From: Roseiarcus sp050015575
GTDB lineage: Bacteria > Pseudomonadota > Alphaproteobacteria > Rhizobiales > Beijerinckiaceae
Direction of reading: 5' to 3'
Assembly (NCBI GenBank): GCA_050015575.1
Contig: JBEKBD010000001.1
Coordinates: 1-64,000 of the forward strand
Length of the DNA: 64,000 bases
A program made the translations under genes and the position numbers. How positions within the stretch are numbered: position 1 is the stretch's first letter; each line of letters begins with the position of its first letter. Positions 29,280 to 36,510 of this stretch are shown here, one piece after another. The notes beneath the pieces are model-generated. The model worked only from the letters and a program-made list of their open reading frames with translations. It did not search any database and was not told where the DNA came from.

Positions 29280-29852
29280 ATGATCGACACCACTGACGCG
29301 CAGGGCCCCGAGGCCGCGGCCGAGGCCACGCCGGCCGCCGAGGCCGACGGCTTCGCCGTGATCGAGAAGCTCAACGCGGAAAACGCCGAATTGAAGGATC
29401 GCTTGCTGCGCGCGCTGGCGGAGATGGAGAACCTGCGTCGGCGCACCGAACGCGAAGTCGCCGACGCGCGCGCTTACGGAGTCAGCTCCTTCGCCCGCGA
29501 CATACTCTCGGTCGCCGACAATCTCGCCCGCGCGCTCGACAGCGTCCCGGCGGAGGAGCGCGCGAGCGCCGAGGGCGCGTTGAAGAGCCTGATCGAAGGC
29601 GTCGAATTGACGGCGCGCGACCTGCAGGGGGCGCTCGCGCGCCACGGCGTCGCCAAGCTGGAGCCGCTCGGCGAGAAATTCGACCCGAATTTCCATCAGG
29701 CGATGTTCGAGCTGCCCCACGCCGAACTGCCGGCAGGCGCGGTCGCCCAGGTGATGCAGAGCGGCTGGAAGATCGGCGAACGGGTGCTGCGGCCCGCCCT
29801 GGTCGGCGTCTCCAAGGGCGCGGCGAAGACCGCCCCGCCAAAGGGGGAGTGA
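29280..29852 (+). CDS. grpE: Nucleotide exchange factor GrpE
   Basis: Releases ADP from DnaK. The 190-residue protein has an acidic N terminus, the dimerising helix KLNAENAELKDRLLRALAE, the family motif MENLRRRTEREVADARAYG, and the beta-domain FDPNFHQAMFELPH and VMQSGWKIGERVLRPALVGVS. ATG at 29280. The hrcA repressor gene that often precedes it is absent. A CTTGA (29220) and an AT-rich GATGATATCG (29241) upstream are weakly like a heat-shock promoter. DnaK and DnaJ are encoded 22-24 kb away. Confidence 0.96.
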   Translation: MIDTTDAQGPEAAAEATPAAEADGFAVIEKLNAENAELKDRLLRALAEMENLRRRTEREVADARAYGVSSFARDILSVADNLARALDSVPAEERASAEGALKSLIEGVELTARDLQGALARHGVAKLEPLGEKFDPNFHQAMFELPHAELPAGAVAQVMQSGWKIGERVLRPALVGVSKGAAKTAPPKGE

Positions 29853-29886
29853 ACAAGCGCGCCGTCTTCTCGCAAGGGACTTGCAG

Positions 29887-29909
29887 ATAGTGCCCCTTTG
29901 GGGCATTAT
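29887..29909. promoter_or_regulatory. Inverted repeat before the second TA pair
   Basis: TGCCCC-TTT-GGGGCA (29891-29905) with outer ATA and TAT bases extends to an imperfect 10-bp dyad. It lies just upstream of the toxin GTG start and is the obvious operator for the HTH antitoxin. Confidence 0.6.
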
Positions 29910-29915
29910 CGGTGT

Positions 29916-30260
29916 GTGGCGAAGCCGCTGCACACCGTTGCTGAGACCCCGATCTATCTTTCTCGCGCTGAGAAACTCATGAGCGAGAATGAGCGGGAAG
30001 CGGTCGTCGAACTCTTGGCGGCGAGTCCGGAAATCGGCGATCTCATTCCCGAGACCGGGGGTCTTCGCAAGGTCAGGATTCCCCTGGCCGGTCGGGGAAA
30101 GCGCGGCGGGGCGCGTGTCATCTATTACTATTACGATGTAACCTTGCCGATCTATTTGTTGCTTGTTTACGCCAAGAACGAGCGGGACGACCTGTCGAGC
30201 GCGCAGAAGGTCGTCTTGCGGGGACTCGTCAAAGCCATCGTCGCGCGGAGGCGATCATGA
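29916..30260 (+). CDS. RelE/HigB-type toxin
   Basis: A 114-residue toxin: TPIYLSRAEKLMSENEREAVVELLAASPEIGDLIP, then GGLRKVRIPLAGRGKRGGARVIYYYYD, LPIYLLLVYAKNERDDLSSAQ, the pattern of HigB2/RelE toxins that cut mRNA. I favour the GTG at 29916 because the TTG at 29898 lies in the operator. The stop overlaps the antitoxin ATG by 4 bp. Confidence 0.85.
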   Translation: MAKPLHTVAETPIYLSRAEKLMSENEREAVVELLAASPEIGDLIPETGGLRKVRIPLAGRGKRGGARVIYYYYDVTLPIYLLLVYAKNERDDLSSAQKVVLRGLVKAIVARRRS

Positions 30261-30553
30261 GACAGGCGCTTTTCAACGATCTCGTCGAGAGCCTCAAGCA
30301 GGCCGCCGCCCATGCCGGCGGCGAGGCGGTTCCCGGATTGCGCGTTCAGCCCGCGCCCGCCGCGGCCGACATCGTCGCCATTCGCCGGCAGGCCGGCCTC
30401 ACGCGCAAGCAATTCGCCGCCATCCTGGGAACGGCGGTCGGCACGCTGCGAAAATGGGAAGACGGCACGCGTTCGCCAAGCGGCGCCGCGCGCACGCTTC
30501 TCTTGGTTCTCAAGCGCAACCCCAAGGCGGTCATCGAAGCGCTGGCGGCGTAA
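30257..30553 (+). CDS. HTH antitoxin partner
   Basis: A 98-residue XRE-type antitoxin: residues about 40-75 form the HTH (IVAIRRQAGLTRKQFAAILG, TAVGTLRKWEDGTRSPSGAA), the NadS/HigA2 type paired with RelE toxins. It probably binds the toxin through its N-terminal part and represses the pair at the upstream dyad. Confidence 0.87.
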   Translation: MRQALFNDLVESLKQAAAHAGGEAVPGLRVQPAPAAADIVAIRRQAGLTRKQFAAILGTAVGTLRKWEDGTRSPSGAARTLLLVLKRNPKAVIEALAA

Positions 30554-30583
30554 GTCGAGAATCGGATATGCGGCCAGAGAACC

Positions 30584-30886
30584 CTATCGCATGGCGGCGG
30601 CGTGTTTGTCATGTTTGGCTCGCGACGCCGGCGCCGCCAGCCAGGGCGCGCCGGCCATTGGATGGGTCGACTGATAGCGGCGGCGCCCTTCGTCGGAGAC
30701 CCAGCCGAGCGGCCCGCAATTGCTCACGCTGACGGAAAACGGCTTGGCCGTGCGCGGCATGCGCGGTCGGAACAGCAGCGCGATCGCGGGAATGGAGCGC
30801 ACCTCTCCGAGCGTGGCTTCCTGCGCGGCGCGGTCAAGGCGGCCGGGGCAAAAGCGGAGGCCGGAAACAATTTCGAGCCCGGCTTT
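30584..30886 (-). pseudogene. Remnant of an alkB-like gene
   Basis: The minus-strand frame encodes GLEIVSGLRFCPGRLDRAAQ, then LFRPRMPRTAKPFSVSVSNC, GPLGWVSDEGRRRYQSTHP and APWLAAPA. This matches the N-terminal 80 or so residues of AlkB-type 2-oxoglutarate/Fe dioxygenases (in E. coli AlkB the matching parts are SVAMTNCGHLGW and IDPQTNKPWPAMP). After that, homology stops and a TGA follows within 14 residues, so the metal- and 2-OG-binding part is gone. No convincing start codon lies upstream in frame. The piece is too short to function. It sits between the HigBA-like pair and yebC. Confidence 0.7.
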
Positions 30887-31014
30887 TCCCGGTTTCGATC
30901 CCTCCCGTCGCCAAGCGCGCCCGCCTTCCCTAAGCGTGGGGCGCGGCGTATAGGAATCTCCTCGTAATTCACCAACGCGCGCGCGGGGCTCGGCGCGCTT
31001 TTCCGGAGCGAGGC

Positions 31015-31761
31015 ATGTCCGGTCATAGTCAGTTCAAGAACATCATGCACAAGAAGGGCAAGCAGGACGCGATCCGCTCCAAGCTGTTCTCGAAACTGGC
31101 GCGCGAAATCACCGTCGCGGCGAAGTTGGGCCTGCCCGATCCCACGATGAACGCGCGCCTGCGCGCCGCGGTGCTGGCGGCGCGCGCGGAAAACATGCCC
31201 AAGGACAATATCGAGCGAGCGATCAAGAAGGCGGCGAGCGCCGAGGGCGAGACCTACGAAGAAGTGCGCTACGAGGGTTACGCGCCGGGCGGCGTCGCGG
31301 TGATCGTCGAGGCCCTGACCGACAACCGCAACCGCACCGCCGGCGAAGTGCGCTCCTGTTTCACCAAAGCGGGCGGCGCGCTCGCCGAGACCGGCGCGGT
31401 GTCGTTCATGTTCGACCGGGTCGGATCGATCGTGTTCGACGGCAAGGTCGCCAGCGACGACGCGATGCTCGAAGCGGCGATCGAAGCCGGCGCCGACGAC
31501 GTCGTCTCGGACCCGGACGAGCACGAAGTGATCACCGCGGTGGCGGCGTTGCGCGACGCGCAAAAGGCGCTGGAGGCCAAGTTCGGCGAGCCGCGCAAGG
31601 CCGCCATCGTGTGGCGGCCGCAAAACACCGTCGCGGTCGACGACGAGGCGGGGGAAAAGATTCTCCGCTTGATCGGCGCTCTAGAAGAGAACGACGACGT
31701 GCAGAACGTCACCGCCAATTTCGAGATTTCCGACGCGCTGATGGCGAAGATGCAGGGCTGA
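31015..31761 (+). CDS. YebC/PmpR family protein
   Basis: A 248-residue YebC/TACO1 family protein. The start MSGHSQFKNIMHKKGKQDA is diagnostic; later parts include AARAENMPKDNIERAIKKA, EGYAPGGVAVIVEALTDNRNRT and TSPDEHEV-like SDPDEHEVITAVAALRDAQ. First described as DNA-binding regulators, members are now linked to translation through proline-rich stretches. Upstream is the alkB remnant rather than ruvC, its usual operon partner. Confidence 0.95.
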   Translation: MSGHSQFKNIMHKKGKQDAIRSKLFSKLAREITVAAKLGLPDPTMNARLRAAVLAARAENMPKDNIERAIKKAASAEGETYEEVRYEGYAPGGVAVIVEALTDNRNRTAGEVRSCFTKAGGALAETGAVSFMFDRVGSIVFDGKVASDDAMLEAAIEAGADDVVSDPDEHEVITAVAALRDAQKALEAKFGEPRKAAIVWRPQNTVAVDDEAGEKILRLIGALEENDDVQNVTANFEISDALMAKMQG

Positions 31762-31813
31762 GACCGCAGGCGAAACGCCCGGCTCGGCGAGACCGAACCG
31801 GGCGAACCGCCGC

Positions 31814-32095
31814 CTAATTGCACCGCATGGCGCAGCGCGTATAGCCCCATGGGTTGACCCAGCAAACGCGATGCCAGTAGCAGGCGGGCCCCCCGCCCCA
31901 ACCCCAGGGGCGATGCCAACCCCAGCCCCAGTAGTGATGGGGGTACCAGACGCGGTCGATCTGCGACGACGCCATCGGCTGTTCGAGCGAGGGCGAAGAC
32001 AGCGTGAACGCCGAAGCCGATCCCGCCGAAATCGCCAGCATCGCGGCGCCCGCGAGAGCGGCCAGGACTCCGCCCGTTAAAACGCGTGTGGACAT
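31814..32095 (-). CDS. Secreted Trp/His/Gly-rich small protein
   Basis: A 93-residue protein starting at ATG 32095, which has a perfect AGGAGG six bases upstream. Residues 1-30 are a signal peptide (LAALAGAAMLAISAGSASA). The mature part is striking: VWYPHHYWGWGWHRPWGWGG with nine Trp overall and a C-terminal set of four Cys (ACYWHRVC, TRCAMRCN), enough for two disulfides. Short Trp/Gly-rich exported proteins with a similar look exist in Hyphomicrobiales but have no assigned function. Confidence 0.75.
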   Translation of the reverse strand: MSTRVLTGGVLAALAGAAMLAISAGSASAFTLSSPSLEQPMASSQIDRVWYPHHYWGWGWHRPWGWGGGPACYWHRVCWVNPWGYTRCAMRCN

Positions 32096-32467
32096 GAAAT
32101 CCTCCTTTTTCACTCACTTGCGCAATCATGCATGGGCCGCATGAACTCGAAATGAATAAATTGTGGCCGTCTTGGTTTTCACCGCGCGGCGAAATGGTAT
32201 TGCCGCGCCGACTGGCGCACGACGCAATTCCGCCACGATCGATCCCCGGCTTTTTGGGCGGCTATATTTACCCTTCCTTAATCCTGGCGGCCGCTCGACG
32301 CGGCTGAAGCGCGAAAACCTCACGCGCGCGGCGATCTCGCGCGCCTTGCTCTGTTACGGTCTGGCGGCTGCGCCGGCGGGTCGGCCAGTACAGTCCTTTG
32401 AGGACGATGAAAAGGGAAGGCCGTCAACCGAGGCGGCCTTGATCTCGAGCGCGGCGACTCGCCGCAT
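32096..32467. other. Gap without a recognised gene
   Basis: About 370 bp between the Trp-rich peptide gene and the HTH antitoxin. The first 60 bp are AT-rich and carry the peptide gene's promoter. The remainder shows no frame I can support. Confidence 0.5.
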
Positions 32468-32914
32468 TTAGGCGGCGATTTTGTAATTTGATGGATCGGA
32501 CCCATCAATGATGATTGGGGGCGTCTCTGCACTCTGGATGCACCAGCCGGCCACCTCCTTGACGTCTGGAGTATCTGGAAGTTTCAGCGCCTGAATCGTA
32601 TGCAGCCGAACAACCGTCTCCGCGTTCGCATCAATCGGGCACTCTCCGCGCTCCCACCGGCTAACGGCCAGCGCCTCCCTGTGCAGCATGTCGGCTAGCT
32701 GAGCCTGCGTCATGCCCATTTCAGTCCGCAGGAACCGAAGCTCCTTGCCATTCATTGAGTTGCGGCGGGTGACAATCCCATGGGCGATGGCCTTATGCAG
32801 TCCGTTGATATTACGGATGATAATGCACTCTTCGCCGGCATCATCCATCGGGAAGTCGACTCCCACAATGGTGACATTGTCGAGCCCGCTATCCGTATAA
32901 CGGTAGTTGGTCAT
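32468..32914 (-). CDS. HTH antitoxin paired with DUF4258 toxin
   Basis: A 148-residue protein of the MqsA/HigA-like type: the N terminus YRYTDSGLDNVTIVGVDFP and INGLHKAIAHGIVTRR are typical of antitoxins that follow DUF4258 genes, and residues about 55-90 form an XRE HTH (GKELRFLRTEMGMTQAQLAD, REALAVSRWERGECP). AAGGAA precedes the ATG. Base and codon use are noticeably more AT-rich than in neighbours, pointing to transfer. It lies 47 bp after the toxin gene on the same strand. Confidence 0.82.
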   Translation of the reverse strand: MTNYRYTDSGLDNVTIVGVDFPMDDAGEECIIIRNINGLHKAIAHGIVTRRNSMNGKELRFLRTEMGMTQAQLADMLHREALAVSRWERGECPIDANAETVVRLHTIQALKLPDTPDVKEVAGWCIQSAETPPIIIDGSDPSNYKIAA

Positions 32915-32961
32915 CGTGTTTCCTTCTCCGTCTCACCCGTTACATTGCAATAACGTCTACG

Positions 32962-33342
32962 CTATCGTTCGTCAGCCCACATCACCGTCACAATTTTCAT
33001 TTGGAACCTTTCTGAATCGGGGATCGCCACAACTCTCACAGTTCTAGATCCAGAATTCGGACTACGGCTAACCATACTATATTTGTAGAAGCCGGGCCTA
33101 GTTGACACTAACGGGTCGTCAAGCACGAATCCCTGCTTCAAGATATACAACACATCACCGGTAAACAGTTCCCGATCGGACATTTGGTCTAAGGCATGAC
33201 GCGTCCAGATTACAGTCAGGCTCTCATCAAGAGACATCCTCCTAATCGAATCTGTCGCGTCAGCAGGGGTCCATGGTTGCGGCTTGAATGGCGGCTTCGC
33301 GATTTTCACCGGGTCTCGTCCACGCGAGTCACTTATCACCAT
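32962..33342 (-). CDS. DUF4258 (MqsR-like) putative toxin
   Basis: A 126-residue protein. After a short Pro-rich N terminus (PFKPQPWTPADATDSIRRM) come VIWTRHALDQMSDRELFTGDVLYILKQGFV and SPNSGSRTVRVVAIPD, ending KIVTVMWADE, the DUF4258 pattern of toxins related to MqsR/RelE RNases. Start is uncertain: ATG 33342 keeps the WTPADAT block seen in relatives; ATG 33237 follows AGGAGG but with no spacer. AT-richer than its surroundings, like its partner. Confidence 0.78.
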   Translation of the reverse strand: MVISDSRGRDPVKIAKPPFKPQPWTPADATDSIRRMSLDESLTVIWTRHALDQMSDRELFTGDVLYILKQGFVLDDPLVSTRPGFYKYSMVSRSPNSGSRTVRVVAIPDSERFQMKIVTVMWADER

Positions 33343-33710
33343 GATAGGTACTCGGCACACATAAACACTCAAAACGGTTAACGCAAGCCTAAACTCGGCA
33401 TCCCTAAAAACTGACCCTTGACGTGAATTAGGACGCCCGCTCCTCCGACTTAAGACAGCGCCGTTTGCGCGACCTCCACACTCTCGCACCTTTCACCTTC
33501 CCCTCGCCACCAATCGCCGCCTTCGTCTTTGCGGTCTCAGCGCGCGGGTGATGCGCACCACGACAAATTCTCTCGCGTGTTCGTCATGTTGCTATCTCTA
33601 GTTCCACATCGAGTGAACTGGATAGCCTATCGATGGGAAACGATATTGCTCCAACAAAATTCGGACGCCCCTTCCTCGCTTACGACGGCGGCCGACCGTC
33701 CGCGCCACCC
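33343..33710. other. Gap upstream of the DUF4258 module
   Basis: About 370 bp of mixed composition; the half next to the toxin is AT-rich and should contain its promoter. I see no gene, tRNA or clear attachment site. It is a likely junction between two acquired segments. Confidence 0.45.
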
Positions 33711-34283
33711 TCACCTTCGCCCCGCCGTCACCCCGAGCAACTCGCCGAGGCGGTCGAGCGCGACGCGCAGGCGGTCGGCGACAATCGCGTCGGCGCGCCA
33801 GGGGGTGACGATCTCGGGCGCGAAGGCGCGACAGTCGCTCAAACGGCCGCCCTCGATGACGATGCGGGTGACGATCGGCCAGGCGGCCTCGCCGACGCGC
33901 TCGGCGGCGGCGCGCATCTTGTCGCGCGCGTGAAGCGCGATTTCGCTCGCCGGCAAGCCGGCGCGGGGCCCCGGCGCTTTGACCCCGACGACGTCGGTCG
34001 CCACCGCGCGCAAGCAATCGAGCTCGGCGCGCCGATGCAGGCGCCGCAGCGCCTCGCCGATCAGCCAGCGGATGTCGTTGAGCCTGGCGTCGTGCGGCGC
34101 CAGCGCGCGGGTCGAGCGCATCACGTCGAAGGGATCGAGCAGGCGGCGCGACGAAGCGCCGCCGCGCTCGGCGGCCTGGCCGCTTTCCCTGGCGCGAGCG
34201 AGCCGTTCCGGCGTGGCGTCGAGCCGCTCCGGCGCCGGCCGATCCCCGGCCTTCGATCGCCTCGCCCTCGGCTTGGCGGTCAT
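33711..34283 (-). CDS. Hypothetical prophage-type protein, DUF6456-like
   Basis: A 190-residue basic protein starting MTAKPRARRSKAGDRPAP with a helical C-terminal half (ARDKMRAAAERVGEAAWPIVTRIVIEGG, then ADRLRVALDRLGELLGV). The second half is loosely like DUF6456 proteins of rhizobial phages and regulators; that is tentative. ATG 34283 overlaps the preceding gene's stop by 4 bp, so the two form an operon that diverges from the S24 repressor. Confidence 0.55.
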   Translation of the reverse strand: MTAKPRARRSKAGDRPAPERLDATPERLARARESGQAAERGGASSRRLLDPFDVMRSTRALAPHDARLNDIRWLIGEALRRLHRRAELDCLRAVATDVVGVKAPGPRAGLPASEIALHARDKMRAAAERVGEAAWPIVTRIVIEGGRLSDCRAFAPEIVTPWRADAIVADRLRVALDRLGELLGVTAGRR

Positions 34284-34501
34284 TGCGCCAACTCCGCGCA
34301 GAGTTGCGCCGGCGACGTGCAGTACGAGGCGACCGGCTCGCCGGTCAGGCGCTGCGGGATGGCGACGCTCTTCAGCTTCACGTCGGCGGGCGGATGGCGA
34401 TGGACGCGCTTGAGATCGCGAAGATGGGCGGCGCAGGCGCTGACGGCTTGCTGGCGCTCGGTCTCGGACCTCGACGGGCGGCGGCGACGGCGGGCCTGCA
34501 T
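34280..34501 (-). CDS. Small hypothetical protein of the immunity region
   Basis: A 73-residue protein (MQARRRRRPSRSETERQQAV start; two Cys in the body) with AAGGA upstream. It is the first gene on the minus strand after the operator region, the position of cro or an early gene in prophages, but it has no visible HTH. Not recognised. Confidence 0.5.
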   Translation of the reverse strand: MQARRRRRPSRSETERQQAVSACAAHLRDLKRVHRHPPADVKLKSVAIPQRLTGEPVASYCTSPAQLCAELAQ

Positions 34502-34579
34502 CGGCTTGATCCTTCTTGCTGCGGAGAGCGAGGGCGGGGCCGACGGCCGGGCGTGCGTTCACTCTTTGTTCTCATTTTC

Positions 34580-34650
34580 TGAACGTCCGCATAATCTGTC
34601 AAGAAATATTTCTGATTTTCATGATTGCATTCATTCTGAAAAGCAGAATA
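34580..34650. promoter_or_regulatory. Divergent operator cluster
   Basis: AT-rich spacer between the S24 repressor and the minus-strand genes. It contains TTCTG motifs at about 34577, 34611 and 34634, a perfect 12-bp palindrome AGAAATATTTCT (34602-34613) and an ATTCTG-N5-CAGAAT dyad (34633-34649). Repeated half-sites between divergent genes are the layout of a phage cI/cro operator. Confidence 0.65.
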
Positions 34651-34658
34651 AATGGCGC

Positions 34659-35246
34659 ATGACCGTCGATTGGATTCGCGACGCCCTCAAAGAGACCGGC
34701 AAGACCCGCAGCGGCCTCGCCCGCGCGCTCGGGCGTTCGCCCTCCGCCGTCACCGACCTCCTCAACGGCTCGCGCCGCCTGCGCGCCGACGAGATCGCGG
34801 TTGCGGCCGCCTATCTCGGCGTCGAGCCGCCGCGCTTGGTCGGCGGCGGCCGGGCGCCGGCGCCTAGCGGCAAGGTGCCGCTGGTCGGCTACGTCGGGGC
34901 GGGCGCGGTCGCCCATTTCTACGCCGACGGCCAAGGCCCGTTCGACGAAGTGAGCGCGCCCGATGCGGCGAGCGCGAAGACCGTCGCGGTGCAGATTCGC
35001 GGCCACTCGCTCGGCGCGCTGTTCGACAACTGGCTGGTGTTTTACGACGACGTGCGCGATCCGCCCGGCGACGACCTCACCGGGCGCATGTGCGTATGCG
35101 GCCTCGCGGACGGGCGCGTGCTTATCAAGGCGCTGAAACGCAGCCAGATCCCGGGGCTGTGGATTCTGCTGTCGAACGCCGAGGCGCCGATTTACGATGT
35201 CGTGCTGAACTGGGCCGCGCTGGTGCGCGAAATGCGGCCGCGGTAA
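34659..35246 (+). CDS. Phage-type repressor with S24 peptidase domain
   Basis: A 195-residue LexA/cI-like protein: N-terminal HTH (TGKTRSGLARALGRSPSAVTDLL, residues about 11-35) and a C-terminal S24 domain. The presumed Ser of the autocleavage dyad lies in QIRGHSLGAL and the Lys in VLIKALKRS. No clear Ala-Gly cleavage site is evident, though GYVGAGAV could serve. It probably represses at the upstream operator cluster. ATG 34659. No phage structural or integrase genes are in the window, so this is a domesticated or decayed fragment. Confidence 0.82.
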   Translation: MTVDWIRDALKETGKTRSGLARALGRSPSAVTDLLNGSRRLRADEIAVAAAYLGVEPPRLVGGGRAPAPSGKVPLVGYVGAGAVAHFYADGQGPFDEVSAPDAASAKTVAVQIRGHSLGALFDNWLVFYDDVRDPPGDDLTGRMCVCGLADGRVLIKALKRSQIPGLWILLSNAEAPIYDVVLNWAALVREMRPR

Positions 35247-35255
35247 AGGCCTTTC

Positions 35256-36428
35256 ATGTCGGCAAAGCCCATTTCAGCGCTCGAAATCGCGCGCGCGCTG
35301 ATCGCCTTTCCCTCGGTGACGCCGGCCGACGCCGGCGCGCTGCCCTACGTGAAAACGCTGCTCGCCGAAGCCGGGTTCGCCGCCGAGATCGTCGCCTTCG
35401 CCGCGCCGGGGACGCCTTCGATCGACAATCTCTACGCGCGGTTCGGCCGCGCCGCGCCGAACTTCGTCTTCGCCGGCCACACCGACGTCGTCCCGCCGGG
35501 CGACGTCGCGCGCTGGCGCTTCGACCCGTTCTCCGGGGCGGTCGCCGACGGCCGGCTATGGGGCCGCGGCGCCTGCGACATGAAGGGCCCGGTCGCCGCC
35601 GCCATAGCCGCCGCGTCGCGCTTCGTTGCGCGCGGCCCGTTCAACGGCTCGATCAGCTTTTTGCTGACCGGCGACGAGGAAGGGCCGGCGGTCAACGGCA
35701 CGGTCAAGCTGCTCGAATGGGCGCGCGCGCGGGGCGAACGTTTCGACCATTGCCTGCTCGGCGAGCCGACCGCTGCGACCGCGCTCGGCGACACGATGAA
35801 GAACGGCCGGCGCGGCTCGCTGACCGGCCGGCTGACGCTCCTCGGCAAGCAAGGCCACGTCGCCTATCCCACGATCGCCGACAATCCGCTGCGCCGCCTC
35901 GCCGCGGTTCTCGGGGCGCTCTACGAGCCCGCGCTCGACGCGGGGACGCCCGCCTTCGAGCGCTCCAACCTCGAGGTGATCGGGGTCGACGTCGGCAACC
36001 CGGCGACCAACGTCATTCCCGCCGAGGTCCGCCTCGTCTTCAACGTCCGCTTCAACGACCGCTGGACGCCCGAGACGCTTGCCGCCGAAATCGAACAGCG
36101 CCTCGCCGCCGCGATGCGCGGCGCGGCTTACAAGCTCGCCTTCGACCCGACCAACGCCGTCGCCTTCGCCACGCCGACCGGCGCCTTCACCGATCTCGTC
36201 CAGCGCGCGGCCGAAGAGATCACCGGGCGGCGGCCGAAGCTGTCGACCGGCGGCGGCACCTCCGACGCGCGCTTCATCAAGGATGCTTGTCCGGTGGTGG
36301 AGCTCGGGCCGATCGGCGCGACGGCCCACGCAGTCGACGAGCAGATCGCGATCGACGAGCTCGAGGCGCTGTCGCGCGTCTACGAACGGACGCTGGAGCT
36401 CTATTTCGGTGCAAGCGAGCGCGGCTGA
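35256..36428 (+). CDS. dapE: Succinyl-diaminopimelate desuccinylase
   Basis: Zinc hydrolase that releases L,L-diaminopimelate in lysine and peptidoglycan synthesis. The 390-residue protein has the metal motifs FAGHTDVVPPGD and WGRGACDMKGPVAA, the catalytic TGDEEGPAVNGT, and TGGGTSDARFIKD with a late His (TAHAVDEQIAIDEL). Ten bases downstream of the repressor gene. Works in the same pathway as dapB at 47649. Confidence 0.96.
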   Translation: MSAKPISALEIARALIAFPSVTPADAGALPYVKTLLAEAGFAAEIVAFAAPGTPSIDNLYARFGRAAPNFVFAGHTDVVPPGDVARWRFDPFSGAVADGRLWGRGACDMKGPVAAAIAAASRFVARGPFNGSISFLLTGDEEGPAVNGTVKLLEWARARGERFDHCLLGEPTAATALGDTMKNGRRGSLTGRLTLLGKQGHVAYPTIADNPLRRLAAVLGALYEPALDAGTPAFERSNLEVIGVDVGNPATNVIPAEVRLVFNVRFNDRWTPETLAAEIEQRLAAAMRGAAYKLAFDPTNAVAFATPTGAFTDLVQRAAEEITGRRPKLSTGGGTSDARFIKDACPVVELGPIGATAHAVDEQIAIDELEALSRVYERTLELYFGASERG

Positions 36429-36441
36429 CGGGAGTTGGCGC

Positions 36442-36490
36442 CGTCATCGCCAGCGACCCGGGCCAAGCGCGGGGGCGACCGGCGATGACG
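36442..36490. repeat. Long hairpin between convergent genes
   Basis: CGTCATCGCC (36442-36451) pairs perfectly with GGCGATGACG (36481-36490); the interior (GCGACCCGGGCC ... GGGGGCG) can form further pairs. It lies between the 3' ends of dapE and the MFS gene, where it could end both transcripts. It resembles the CGTCAT-type REP elements common in Hyphomicrobiales. Confidence 0.5.
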
Positions 36491-36510
36491 AACGCGAACC
36501 CGACGCCAGG

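Noticed and set aside
30724..31623. 299-codon minus-strand frame over yebC
   Set aside because: Antisense of yebC; the alkB-like remnant nearby is in a different frame.
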